Source: Microthrixaceae bacterium
Lineage (GTDB): Bacteria; Actinomycetota; Acidimicrobiia; Acidimicrobiales; DATDAH01
Assembly (NCBI GenBank): GCA_020637195.1
Contig: JACJWK010000006.1
Location: forward strand, 1-64,000
Reading direction: 5' to 3'
Length of the DNA stretch: 64,000 nt
The notes beneath the pieces are model-generated. The model was not told the origin of the DNA. It saw nothing but the letters and a program-made list of their open reading frames with translations, and did no database searches. Numbering within the stretch: position 1 is the stretch's first letter; every line of letters starts with the position of its first letter. Position numbers and translations under genes: made by a program. Below, one piece after another: positions 26,491 to 34,753 of this stretch.

Positions 26491-27182
26491 GCCACGAAGC
26501 CCTTCGACGCGGCGCCCACCGCCACCACCACCAGGAGCAGCACGCCGAGGAGCGCGGTGGCGGTCCGTAGCCGCCGGCGGTCCGTGACCTCGGCGACGGT
26601 GAAGAGCACGACCGCGAGCAGCAGGAGCGCGACCCAGTGGACCAGGTCCCGGACGCGGAACCGGATGGCGTCGGACTCGTCGGCCCACCGCTGGGGGTCG
26701 GGCCGGCCCGACGACGTCAGCCCGGAGGTCTCGGCGGCGTACAGCTGGTCGATGCGGTCCTGGAGGTCGAAGGGCCGGGGATCGGCCGTGACCGCCGCGC
26801 TGTTGGCCAGCGTGGCGGCGCCGAAGACCTCGCTGGCGAAGGCCCGGTCGGTGGCCTGCACGCGCAGCTGCTGCGCCTCGTCGGCCAGCAGGGCGGCGCC
26901 CTCCGCATCACCGCGGGCGCGAGCGGCCGCGGCCTGCGCGTCGAGGGCGTCGGCCTGCTCGTACTCGAGCACGTAGCGGTCGTACTGGCGCGCCTGGCGG
27001 GCCGCCTCGACCGCCACCTCGATCCGGATGGCCTCCTCGTCCACCTGCTGGCTGATCGACTGCCGGTCGTCGAAGTTGGCGGTGGAGCTGATCTGGCCGG
27101 CGCGCCAGGTGAGCACGCCGGCGCCGATGGTGGCGACCCCGATGGCCAGGGCGATGAGTCGCCGGGCGGTCTCCTCGCTCAC
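26487..27182 (-). CDS. Coiled-coil membrane protein coupled to the TPR gene
   Basis: About 231 residues from GTG 27182; GTG 27191 is possible and neither has a clear ribosome site. It starts with one span (RRLIALAIGVATIGAGVL), then a long Ala/Glu/Arg-rich coiled coil (DEEAIRIEVAVEAARQARQY, ALLADEAQQLRVQATDRAF), then two closing spans (VHWVALLLLAVVLFTVAEV and ATALLGVLLLVVVAVGAAS). The topology mirrors the N-terminal half of the downstream TPR protein, so the two may be related partners in one membrane complex. The 4-bp stop/start overlap supports coupled translation. Function unknown. Confidence 0.7.
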   Translation of the reverse strand: MSEETARRLIALAIGVATIGAGVLTWRAGQISSTANFDDRQSISQQVDEEAIRIEVAVEAARQARQYDRYVLEYEQADALDAQAAAARARGDAEGAALLADEAQQLRVQATDRAFASEVFGAATLANSAAVTADPRPFDLQDRIDQLYAAETSGLTSSGRPDPQRWADESDAIRFRVRDLVHWVALLLLAVVLFTVAEVTDRRRLRTATALLGVLLLVVVAVGAASKGFVA

Positions 27183-27227
27183 GGGCGACACGGTAGAGCG
27201 TGCGCACCCACCGGGCGGCAACGCGCC

Positions 27228-27261
27228 CGGGCCGGCGCCGCTCGTCGAGGGCGCCGGCCCG
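27228..27261. terminator. Strong hairpin after the hemerythrin gene
   Basis: CGGGCCGGCGCC (27228-27239) pairs perfectly with GGCGCCGGCCCG (27250-27261) around a 10-base loop. It lies ~40 bases beyond the hemerythrin stop on the minus strand and before the coiled-coil gene start, a good place for termination. Confidence 0.7.
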
Positions 27262-27300
27262 GCGGGACGGACGGTGCGCGGCGTGCGTGCCGCCCAGGGA

Positions 27301-28017
27301 TCAGGCCAACCCGAGACGCTCGCCCAGTCGCTCGTGGTCGGCCGGGGTGCGAGGACAGAGCCGACCAGCGCCCCAGACGCCGGCGAACGACCTCGGCCGG
27401 GGCGCCAGGCCTGCATGCCGCCGAGCAGCCCGGCCCGGTCGTCCAGGTTCATGGCCGGCAGCATCACCGCCAGCGACGCCGCCATCTCGTCCGGTGGATG
27501 CTCGAGATGATGGCCCCCCTCGAGGGCCCGCACCGCGTCCGGGCCGATGGCCGCCTCCAGCGCCGGCATGACGGCGCGCTCCCTCGGTCTCCTGGTGGCG
27601 CAGGTAGTCGCCGGTGAAGAGGGCGAGATCGAGGTAGAGCGCGTGCAGCCAGCTCCGGGCCTCGGCGCCGGCGACGTCGGCGGCCGCGTCGGCGAGGGCC
27701 ACGAGCCCGTCCATGCGGGGCTCGAGGCCGTGGTGGTCGGTGGCGACGACCTCCGCGAGGTCAGGGGCGCTCGACCTCGAGGACCGGCTGGACGACCGTG
27801 TCCTCGTGCTCGGCGTGGCTGGCCAGCAGGTCGACCGACCACCGGACGGCCTCGGCCAGCCGGCGCGCCCGGCGGCGTCGGCGGGGTCGAGCGACCCGGC
27901 GCGTCCGGTGACCGAGAAGAGGTCGGCGCGGATGCCCTTGTGGATGTCGAGGTAGAGGTCGACGGTCGCCATGGCGGGGACCGAGGCGGGGACGGGGGCG
28001 TCGATGATGAGGGTCAT
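27301..28017 (-). pseudogene. Hemerythrin-domain protein with multiple frame changes
   Basis: ATG 28017 follows GGAGGAG and begins MTLIIDAPVPASVPAMATVD. Hemerythrin features follow in shifting frames: YLDIHKGIRADLFSVTGRAG (His ligand), then a helix with HEDT-type sequence, DLAEVVATDHHGLEPRMDG, YLDLALFTGDYLRHQETE (HxxxE), ERAVMPALEAAIGPDAVRAL, MAASLAVMLPAMNLDDRAGL and the end ADHERLGERLGLA. At least four frame switches are required, but the residues are otherwise well conserved. Intact, it would be a ~239-residue di-iron oxygen- or NO-binding protein. Divergent PPOX genes show the same damage. Confidence 0.65.
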
Positions 28018-28123
28018 GCGGGGTCTCCTCCGGGAGGGGTTGGTGGGTACCTCGCCATCGTGAAGGGGCGCCGGACGCCCGCGGCTCAAAGCTCCGTGAG
28101 CGGATGCTAAGTAATTGCTACCC
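28018..28123. promoter_or_regulatory. Divergent promoter region, hemerythrin / PPOX genes
   Basis: A short AT-rich island, GCTAAGTAATTGCTA at 28106-28120, stands out immediately before the PPOX start at 28124. TAAGTA or AGTAAT there could serve as a -10 element for a near-leaderless message. The other side carries the GGAGGAG ribosome site of the hemerythrin gene. Confidence 0.35.
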
Positions 28124-28602
28124 GTGGCCAGTTCCGACGACGGCATCGACCGTGCGCTCGCCGAGCGGGGCTGTGCCCTCGTGGTCGGCACCGTCGGCCG
28201 AGACGGCTCGCCCCACGCCGGGCGCGGCTGGGGTCTCACGCTCTCCCCGGCCTCGCCGAGCCCCGTCGCGGCTCCTGCTCGACGCCGGCGACGAGGTCAC
28301 GCTCGCCAACCTCCGGCACGCTCGCGGCGGTCGGATCGCGGTCACCGGCGCCGACGTGGAGACGCTGCGCTCGTTCCAGCTCAAGGGTCGGTGGTCGCGA
28401 TCGAGTCGACGCCACCGACGACGACCTCGAGCTCGACCGCTACTGCGACGACTTCTTCACCGACATCGAGGTCACCGACGGCACGCCCCGGCACCTCACC
28501 GAGCGCCTGCGACCCGCGACCTGCGTGGCGTGCACGATCGAGGTCGACGAGGCCTTCGACCAGACCCCGGGCCCCGGGGCCGGCAGCCGGGTCGACCGGT
28601 GA
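28124..28602 (+). pseudogene. Pyridoxamine 5'-phosphate oxidase-like gene with frame changes
   Basis: From GTG 28124 the frame reads VASSDDGIDRALAERGCALV and VGRDGSPHAGRGWGLTLS. Continuations in other frames include LLLDAGDEVTLANLRHARGG, IAVTGADVETLRSFQLKGR, CDDFFTDIEVTDGTPRHLT and CTIEVDEAFDQTPGPGAGSR, stopping at 28602. Intact length would be ~155 residues with a split-barrel flavin-binding fold. At least three frame switches are needed. The stop overlaps the next gene start (GTGA), which argues for a once-intact operon. Confidence 0.6.
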
Positions 28603-29950
28603 CCGGCACCGCGTCGGTGCCGCTTTCCGCGCTGGACCTCTGCTTCGAGGGGGCGGTCCCGCCGTCGTCGCCACCGCGGCCGCCGACGGCACCCCGAACG
28701 TCACCTACCTGTCGCGGGTGCGCATGGTCGACGCGCGACCACGTCGCGCTCTCGAACCAGTTCTTCTCCAAGACCGCCCGGAACCTGGCCGAGAACCCGC
28801 GGGCGTCGATGCTCATCATCGACCCCACGACCTACGACGAGTACCGCCTCGAGCTGGTGTACGAGCGCACCGAGCGCCGTGGCGACCTCTTCCGCCTGCT
28901 GAGCGACGACGTCGACGCCACCGCGGCCGAGATCCGCATGGAGGACGTCTTCAAGCTGCGCTCGGCCGACGTCTACCGGGTGCTCGACGTCACCCTGGTG
29001 CCCTCACCGCTCGGCCGCCCGGCCCCCGCCGCGCCGGGGGCGGGCCGAGGCCCGGCCGGGCTGGGCGAGCTCACCGCCCGCCTGTCGCGCTGCATCGACC
29101 TCGACACGTTGGTGTCGGTGACCGTGGACGGCCTCGCCGAGCTGCTCGGGTTCGAGCACAACCTGCTGCTGCTGCTCGACGAGTCGGGGCGGCGGCTGTT
29201 CACCATCGCCAGCCACGGCTTCGCCGACCAGGGGTGGGCTCGGAGGTCGCCGTCGGCGAGGGATGATCGGGATGGCGCGGCCGCCTGTCCCGATGCGGAT
29301 CGGCAACATGCGCCAGGTGCGCCGCTACGGCCGGGTCGTGCGCCGCTCCCACGAGGAGACAGGTGCGGTGGGACCCGGGCTCGAGGTGCCGCTCCAGGCC
29401 TGCCCGACGTCACCAGCCGCCTCGCGGTGCCCGCCTGGCCATGGGCCAGCTGGTCGTCGTGCTGGTGGCCGAGACCGACCGCCCGGTGGCCTACACGCCC
29501 GACGACGAGGCCCTGCTCAGCGCGGTCGCGTCGGTCGTGGCCAACGCCGTCGAGGCGGCCCGCGCCCAGGGGCCCGACGGCGCCGACGCGGTGCCCGTCG
29601 CCCGCGATGCCCCTCCCGCCCACCGCCCGGAGGGCACCCGGGTCCGGTTCTTCGCGGTGGACGGCAGCACCTTCCTCGACGACGAGTACCTGATCAAGGG
29701 GGTGGCCGGGCGCATCCTGTGGTCGCTGGTCGGCCACCACCAGCGCGAGGGGCGCACCGAGTTCACCAACAAGGAGGTGCGCCTCGATCCGTCGCTCGAG
29801 CTGCCCGACTTCCGCGACAACCTCGAGAGCCGCCTGATCCTGTTGAAGCGACGCCTCGTCGAGCGCGACGCCCCGCTCCGCATCGAGAAGACCGGCCGCG
29901 GCCGCTTCCGCCTCCTCGTCGACGGACCCCTCGTCCTCGAGGAGCGCTGA
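28599..29950 (+). pseudogene. PPOX domain + GAF domain + C-terminal winged-helix-like protein, frame-broken
   Basis: Starts at GTG 28599 (VTGTASVPLSALDLCFEGAV). The PPOX segment continues as AVVATAAADGTPNVTYLSRV and ALSNQFFSKTARNLAENPRA, giving a flavin-type split barrel. A GAF domain follows (LTARLSRCIDLDTLVSVTV, LGFEHNLLLLLDESGRRLF, PDDEALLSAVASVVANAVEA), then a ~110-residue C-terminal part (YLIKGVAGRILWSLVGHHQR, LESRLILLKRRLVERD) that looks like a winged helix. Frame switches occur near 28660-28735, 29235-29265 and 29395-29445; the last 500 bases are intact. It would be a redox or ligand sensor. Confidence 0.6.
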
Positions 29951-29951
29951 T

Positions 29952-29974
29952 CCCGGCGCCGGCGAGGCGCCGGG
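29952..29974. terminator. Bidirectional terminator hairpin
   Basis: CCCGGCGCC (29952-29960) and GGCGCCGGG (29966-29974) form a perfect 9-bp stem with a 5-base loop. It fills the 27-bp gap between two convergent genes ending at 29950 and 29978. Confidence 0.75.
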
Positions 29975-29977
29975 GGC

Positions 29978-31180
29978 TCACGGCGCCGCGCGGTGCGAGC
30001 CGCGGCCGCCGGGCCCGTCGGCCGCGACCACGGCGAGCAACTCGGCCATCGCCGCCGGCGAGTGCCCGCTGACCAGCGCGTCGACGTGGGGCAGGGCCGC
30101 CGCCATGCCCCCCGCCAGCGGCGCGAAGCCCTCGGTGGCGGCTCGGGGGTTCACCCACACCACCCGGTGGGCGAGGCGGGCCAGCCGCGCCATCTCCTCA
30201 CCGAGCCGCGTCGGGTCGGCCCGCTCCCAGCCGTCGGAGACGACGACCACGACGGCCCCCCGGGCGAGGCCGCGCCGGCCGTGGTCCTCGTTGAAGCGGC
30301 GCAGCGCCTCGCCGATGCGGGTGCCCCCCGACCAGTCGGGCGCGAGCGCCGCGGCCTGCGCCAGCGCAGCGTCGGGATCGGCCTCGCGGAGGGGGACGGT
30401 CAGCCGCGAGAGCCGGGTGGCGAACACGAACGCCTCGGCGCGGGCGCCGCGGACGGCTCGGTGCAACAGCCACAGGTACGCACGCGAGTAGGCCTCCATC
30501 GAGCCCGACACGTCGGCCAGCAGGACGAGGCGCCGGGGACGCACCGTCCGGCGCCGCCGGGCGCGCACGACCGGGTCCCCACCCGTGCGGTGGGCCCGGC
30601 GCAGCGTGGCCCGGACGTCGTCCCGGTGCCCGTGGCGTGCGGGGCGGTGGCGCCGGCCCGGCCGCGACGGCGCCACCACCGGGAGCCCGCCCACCAGCGT
30701 GCGCAGCCGCTCCCGTTCGGCCTCGGTCCACTCGTCGAAGTCGGTGTGGCGCAGGCGCTCCTCCACGCTCGCCGCGGCGCGGAGGCGCTCCGCCCCGTCG
30801 ACGCCGTCGTCCTCGCCGGCATCGTCGCCGTCGGGACCGCGGCCCTCGGTGGGGACGGCGAGCGCCACGGGCGGGGCGGACGGCGCCAGCGGCTCGCCAC
30901 CGGGAGACGACGGCGGGGGGGCGCCGAGGACCTCGGCGACGACCCGGTCGAACGTCGCGAGCTCGGACCGGTCGCCGACCAGCGTGACCCGGGCCAGCCA
31001 GTACAGCGCCTCGCGCCCTGCGGGCCGAGCCGCGGCGACGGCGGCGGCGAACCGGCCCGCCCGCTGCGGGGTGGCGGCGACACCGGCGTCGTGGAGGCGC
31101 TCGGCCAGCGCGGCGGCGACGAGGGCCAGGTCGGTGGTGGCGGCGCCGGTGCCGGCAGGCGAGGACGACGGGTCAGGCAC
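29978..31180 (-). CDS. VWA-domain protein, CoxE-like
   Basis: A 400-residue protein. The C-terminal half is a von Willebrand factor A domain with a full MIDAS-type motif LLADVSGSMEAYS, followed by GGTRIGEALRRF and VVVVVSDGWERADP. The N-terminal half (DLALVAAALAERLHDAGVAA, ALYWLARVTLVGDRSELATF) matches CoxE proteins. In CO dehydrogenase maturation CoxE works with the MoxR-type ATPase CoxD to insert the Cu/S part of the active site. Here a CoxD-like gene lies 22 bp upstream in the same direction, so they form an operon. Confidence 0.85.
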   Translation of the reverse strand: MPDPSSSPAGTGAATTDLALVAAALAERLHDAGVAATPQRAGRFAAAVAAARPAGREALYWLARVTLVGDRSELATFDRVVAEVLGAPPPSSPGGEPLAPSAPPVALAVPTEGRGPDGDDAGEDDGVDGAERLRAAASVEERLRHTDFDEWTEAERERLRTLVGGLPVVAPSRPGRRHRPARHGHRDDVRATLRRAHRTGGDPVVRARRRRTVRPRRLVLLADVSGSMEAYSRAYLWLLHRAVRGARAEAFVFATRLSRLTVPLREADPDAALAQAAALAPDWSGGTRIGEALRRFNEDHGRRGLARGAVVVVVSDGWERADPTRLGEEMARLARLAHRVVWVNPRAATEGFAPLAGGMAAALPHVDALVSGHSPAAMAELLAVVAADGPGGRGSHRAAP

Positions 31181-31202
31181 GGCGCCGGCCGCGGCCCACC
31201 GG

Positions 31203-32114
31203 TCAGGCCTCGCCGACGAGCGCGTCGAGCCCCGCGGCGCGCGCCTGGTCGAGGTCCTCCCGGTACTTGAGCACGGCGCCGAGCGTGCGGTCGGCGGCCT
31301 CGGCGTCGAGGGCGACGAGGCCCAGCGCGTCCAGCACGCCCACCCAGTCGATCGCCTCGGAGACGCCCGGCGGCTTCTGCAGGCCGAGGCCGCGCAGGCG
31401 CAGGACGGTCGCGGCCGCCTGCTCGGCCAGAGGTGTGGCGGCGGCGGGCACCCGGCGGCGGATGATGGCCACCGATCGGGCGAGGTCGGGGTGGTCGATC
31501 CAGTGGTAGAGGCACCGTCGCTTCAGGGCGTCGTGCAGGTCGCGGGTCCGGTTGGAGGTCAGGACGACCACGGGGGGATGGACGGCGTGGATCGTGCCCA
31601 GCTCCGGCACGGTGACGGCGGCGTCGGCGAGCAGCTCGAGCAGGAACGCCTCGAACTCGTCGTCGGCGCGGTCCACCTCGTCGACGAGCAGGACGGCCGG
31701 GCGCGGGCCCGGGTGCTCGATGGCCCGCAGCAGCGGGCGCTCGACGAGGTAGTCGCGGCCGAACAGCTCCCCCTCCCCCAGCTCGGTGCCGCGGGCCTCG
31801 GCGAGGCGGATGCCGAGGAGCTGGCGGGGGTAGTCCCACTCGTAGAGGGCCTCGGCGGCGTCGATGCCCTCGTAGCACTGGAGTCGCACCAGGGGGGTGT
31901 CGAGCACGGCCGCGAGCGCCCGGGCGGCCTCGGTCTTGCCCACGCCGGGCTCGCCCTCGAGCAGGAGGGGCTGGCGCAGGCGCGCCGCGCAGAACAGCGC
32001 CGTGGCGAGGCCCGGGTCGCTCAGGTAGTCGACCGCGTCGAGGGCCACCGAGACCGCCTCGACGTCGGGGAGGCGCTCGGCCAGCTCGTCGGTACCGGTC
32101 CCGGGTGGGCGCAC
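31203..32114 (-). CDS. MoxR-family AAA+ ATPase, CoxD-like
   Basis: A 303-residue AAA+ protein from GTG 32114; a TTG at 32132 would add six residues. Walker A is GEPGVGKT, Walker B is LLVDEVDRAD, sensor 1 is VVVLTSNRTRDL and the arginine region DALKRRCLYHWIDHP follows. MoxR ATPases act as metal-insertion or folding chaperones together with VWA proteins. The partner here is the CoxE-like gene immediately downstream. A CoxG-like gene diverges from it 68 bp away. Confidence 0.88.
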   Translation of the reverse strand: MRPPGTGTDELAERLPDVEAVSVALDAVDYLSDPGLATALFCAARLRQPLLLEGEPGVGKTEAARALAAVLDTPLVRLQCYEGIDAAEALYEWDYPRQLLGIRLAEARGTELGEGELFGRDYLVERPLLRAIEHPGPRPAVLLVDEVDRADDEFEAFLLELLADAAVTVPELGTIHAVHPPVVVLTSNRTRDLHDALKRRCLYHWIDHPDLARSVAIIRRRVPAAATPLAEQAAATVLRLRGLGLQKPPGVSEAIDWVGVLDALGLVALDAEAADRTLGAVLKYREDLDQARAAGLDALVGEA

Positions 32115-32182
32115 GGACCCAGGATGCCCCAAACCGCCGGTTCGCGGTGTCGGGGTCGCACCGCCTGTGACAGGCTCTGGCC

Positions 32183-32887
32183 ATGGAGCTGTCGAACGAG
32201 TTCGAGGTGGCGGCGCCGATCGAGCGGACCTGGGCCGTGCTCACCGACCTCGAGCGCATCGCACCCTGCCTTCCCGGCGCGCAGCTCCAGGAGGTCGAGG
32301 GCGACGAGCACCGCGGGGTGATCAAGGTCAAGGTGGGCCCGATCACCGCCCAGTACAAGGGCAAGGCGGTGTTCGTGGAGCGCGACGACGCCGCGCACCA
32401 GGCCGTGCTCCAGGCCGACGGACGCGACACCCGCGGGCAGGGCAACGCCGCCGCCACCATCACCGCCCGGCTCGCCCCGACCGACGGTGGCACCCACGTC
32501 CGCGTCGACACCGACCTGACCGTCACCGGCAAGGTGGCGCAGTTCGGTCGAGGGGTGATGGCCGACGTCAGCACGAAGCTGATGGCCCAGTTCGTCGAGA
32601 ACCTCGAACAGACCGTGCTGGCCGACGACGTCGACGCCCCGGCCGAGGTCGACGCCCCGGCCGACGCCGACGTCGTCGCACCGGGCGACGAGCCCGAGGG
32701 ACCGGGGCCCGAGGACGCGCCCGCTCCGGCGCCCGACGCGCCCGTGGTGCGCACCATCGACGCCCCCGAGGCGGCGCCGCTCGACCTCATGGAGGTGGCC
32801 GGCGCCCGCACGATGGCCAAGATCGCGGTGCCCGCCGTGGTCCTCGTCGTCATCCTCGTGGGCCTGCTCGTCCTCGCCCTGCGCTGA
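32183..32887 (+). CDS. CoxG-like SRPBCC protein with C-terminal membrane anchor
   Basis: A 234-residue protein from ATG 32183. Residues 1-145 are a CoxG/SRPBCC domain: NEFEVAAPIERTWAVLTDLE, RIAPCLPGAQLQEVEGD, HRGVIKVKVGPITAQYKG and RGVMADVSTKLMAQFVENLE. A Pro/Asp-rich linker follows, then one C-terminal span (MAKIAVPAVVLVVILVGLLV). Membrane-anchored CoxG has been linked to recruiting CO dehydrogenase to the membrane and to quinone delivery. The gene is divergent from the coxD-like gene; the next gene starts one base after its stop. Confidence 0.85.
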   Translation: MELSNEFEVAAPIERTWAVLTDLERIAPCLPGAQLQEVEGDEHRGVIKVKVGPITAQYKGKAVFVERDDAAHQAVLQADGRDTRGQGNAAATITARLAPTDGGTHVRVDTDLTVTGKVAQFGRGVMADVSTKLMAQFVENLEQTVLADDVDAPAEVDAPADADVVAPGDEPEGPGPEDAPAPAPDAPVVRTIDAPEAAPLDLMEVAGARTMAKIAVPAVVLVVILVGLLVLALR

Positions 32888-32888
32888 G

Positions 32889-33428
32889 GTGGTCCCCCGG
32901 GCCTACCTCGCGGGGCCGGAGGTATTCCTCCCCGACGCCGCCGAACGCGGCGCCGCGAAGAAGGCGGTGTGCCGCGAGGTCGGCCTCGAGGGCGTGTACC
33001 CGCTCGACCCGCTGGACGGCCGCGTGCCCGAGGTGGACGGCCTGGCGCTGTTCGAGCACTGCCTGGCCCTGCTCGACCGGTGCGATCTCGTCATCGCCAA
33101 CCTCACCCCGTTCCGGGGCCCGAGCATGGACGTGGGCACCGCGGTCGAGATGGGCTACGCCCTCGGCTCCGGGCGGCCCGTCTACGGCTACACCAACGTG
33201 GCCACGGACTACCGCGAGCGGGTGACGACCGAGCCCGGTTGGCTGGTCGAGGACTTCGGCCTCGTCGACAACCTGATGTGCGAGGGCACGGTGCGCCGGG
33301 CCGGCGGCCCGGTGGTGCGGGTGGCGGTCGCCGCCGACGACCCCGCCGAGCGACTCGCCGACCTGACCGGCTTCCGCGAGGTGGCGAGACGGGCCGCCCG
33401 CGATGCGGCCGGCCGCACCCCGGGCTGA
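32889..33428 (+). CDS. Nucleoside 2-deoxyribosyltransferase-like protein
   Basis: A 179-residue protein starting at GTG 32889, one base after the CoxG-like stop. It shows family features: an opening AYLAGPEVFLPDA, then LLDRCDLVIANLTPFRGPSM with the conserved Asp, and DVGTAVEMGYALGSGRPVYG carrying the Glu nucleophile region (GTAVEMGYA). LVEDFGLVDNLM supports the assignment. Such enzymes exchange the base of 2'-deoxyribonucleosides for salvage. The tight spacing implies co-transcription with the CoxG-like gene, without an obvious functional link. Confidence 0.87.
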   Translation: MVPRAYLAGPEVFLPDAAERGAAKKAVCREVGLEGVYPLDPLDGRVPEVDGLALFEHCLALLDRCDLVIANLTPFRGPSMDVGTAVEMGYALGSGRPVYGYTNVATDYRERVTTEPGWLVEDFGLVDNLMCEGTVRRAGGPVVRVAVAADDPAERLADLTGFREVARRAARDAAGRTPG

Positions 33429-33443
33429 GCCGGGCGGCGGCCC

Positions 33444-33962
33444 CTACCGCGGCACGGCGTCGTCGGCGAAGGTGCTGGCCCGGACCGCCTCGGGGTTGAC
33501 GTGGTCGCGCAGGCGCCGCAGGATCCGCTCGAGGTCGGCGCGGTCCGCGGCGTCGAGCGGGCCGGTGAACTCCTCCTCGAGGTGCTCGAGGTGGGTGGGC
33601 AACAGGGCGTCGACCCGGGCCCGGCCCTCGTCGGTGAGCGCGGCGTAGACGGAGCGCCGGTCCGTGGGGCACGCCACCCGCGCCACCGTGCCCTCGAGCT
33701 CGAGGCGGTCCACCGCTCGGCTCAGCCCGCTGGCCGACATCGTCACCTGGGCGGCCAGGTCGCTGAGCCGGAGGCGCTGGTCGGGGCTGCGGGCGAGGCG
33801 CAGGAGCACCTCGAAGGTCTGGTGACTCATGCCGAAGTCGGCCTCGAGCCGGCGGGAGAGGTGGGCGGTGAGGCCGTCGTGGGTCTCGAAGAAGAGTCCG
33901 GCCAGGGTGAGGCGGGGATCGTCGAGGGCGTCGGATCGGTCCACGTCCCCAGGGTACCTCAC
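33444..33962 (-). CDS. MarR-family transcriptional regulator
   Basis: A 172-residue winged-helix protein from GTG 33962; an internal GTG at 33944 is an alternative start. The DNA-binding core is SHQTFEVLLRLARSPDQRLR, LSDLAAQVTMSASGLSRAVD (recognition helix) and the wing with PTDRRSVYAALTDEGR. It diverges from a YceI gene across 86 bases that contain two TTGC-N4-GCAA dyads over a clear promoter. Repression of yceI and of itself is therefore likely. The signal is unknown. Confidence 0.9.
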   Translation of the reverse strand: MRYPGDVDRSDALDDPRLTLAGLFFETHDGLTAHLSRRLEADFGMSHQTFEVLLRLARSPDQRLRLSDLAAQVTMSASGLSRAVDRLELEGTVARVACPTDRRSVYAALTDEGRARVDALLPTHLEHLEEEFTGPLDAADRADLERILRRLRDHVNPEAVRASTFADDAVPR

Positions 33963-33973
33963 GTGCGCAATAG

Positions 33974-34013
33974 TTGCGGATGCAATCTTTCTCCCTTATC
34001 ATTGCGTCTGCAA
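33974..34013. promoter_or_regulatory. Two MarR-type operators over the yceI promoter
   Basis: TTGC-GGAT-GCAA (33974-33985) and TTGC-GTCT-GCAA (34002-34013) are perfect-arm dyads with centres 28 bp apart. A plus-strand promoter fits between them: -35 TTGCGG (33974-33979), 17-bp spacer, -10 TATCAT (33997-34002). The first dyad covers the -35 and the second begins at the end of the -10. Half sites GCAA at 33967-33970 and 34025-34028 add to the pattern. Confidence 0.7.
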
Positions 34014-34048
34014 CCATTGTTTCCGCAACGAACTGGAGAGCATCCGCC

Positions 34049-34633
34049 ATGACCACCACCGAGTCCCCCACCACCATCACCCGCACCGTCGAGGGCCGCG
34101 AGCTCCCCGTGGCGGGGCGCTACGAGGTGGACGCGTCGCACACCGAGGTCACCGCGATCGCCCGCCACCTGATGTTCACCAAGGTCCGGGCCCGCTTCCC
34201 CGGCGTGTCCGGATCGGTCCAGATCGCCGAGGACCCGCAGCAGTCCTCGGTCCGGGTCGAGATCGACCTCGCCACGGTCGACAGCCGCGACGCCGGGCGC
34301 GACGAGCACCTCCGCTCAGCCGACTTCTTCGACGTCGAGCACCACCCGACGATGACCTTCGCGAGCACCGGCGTGCGCCGGGAGGGCGACGCCTGGAAGC
34401 TCGACGGCGATCTGACCGTGCGGGGCACCACCCGCCCCGTCACCCTCGACGTCGAGTACCTGGGTGCGGTCACCGACCCCTGGGGTGGCCAGCGCGTGGC
34501 CTTCACCGCCACCGGCGAGGTGGACCGCGAGGACTTCGGGCTCACGTGGAACGTCGCGCTCGAGACCGGTGGCGTCCTCGTGGGCAAGTCGATCAGGATC
34601 GAGATCGACACCGAGCTGGTGCACGCCGGCTGA
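34049..34633 (+). CDS. YceI-family lipocalin-like protein
   Basis: A 194-residue protein from ATG 34049 with GGAG upstream. The YceI beta-barrel is clear: GRYEVDASHTEVTAIARHLM, FTKVRARFPGVSGSVQI, VDSRDAGRDEHLRSADFFDV, PTMTFASTGVRR and GDLTVRGTTRPVTLDVEYLG. No signal peptide is present, so it is cytoplasmic, unlike E. coli YceI. Family members bind long-chain polyisoprenoids. It is divergent from a MarR regulator whose probable operators overlap its promoter. Confidence 0.9.
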   Translation: MTTTESPTTITRTVEGRELPVAGRYEVDASHTEVTAIARHLMFTKVRARFPGVSGSVQIAEDPQQSSVRVEIDLATVDSRDAGRDEHLRSADFFDVEHHPTMTFASTGVRREGDAWKLDGDLTVRGTTRPVTLDVEYLGAVTDPWGGQRVAFTATGEVDREDFGLTWNVALETGGVLVGKSIRIEIDTELVHAG

Positions 34634-34672
34634 CGCCGCCGACCCGCCGTCGACGTCGGCCGCCAACGGCGA

Positions 34673-34724
34673 ATGCCGGGCCCTCGAACCGATTCCCCTC
34701 CGGGGCGATTCGGGGGCCCGGCAT
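34673..34724. terminator. Hairpin terminator between yceI and TetR genes
   Basis: ATGCCGGGCCC (34673-34683) pairs perfectly with GGGCCCGGCAT (34714-34724), and the enclosed sequence can pair further (CGATTCCCC with GGGGCGATTCG imperfectly). It separates the convergent ends at 34633 and 34754. Confidence 0.75.
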
Positions 34725-34753
34725 CCTCGCCGGTTCCCGCATGGTGAACGTGG

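Noticed and set aside
29978..33428. A complete CO dehydrogenase locus
   Set aside because: Only coxD-, coxE- and coxG-like genes are present; no molybdenum, flavin or iron-sulfur subunit genes are found in the window.
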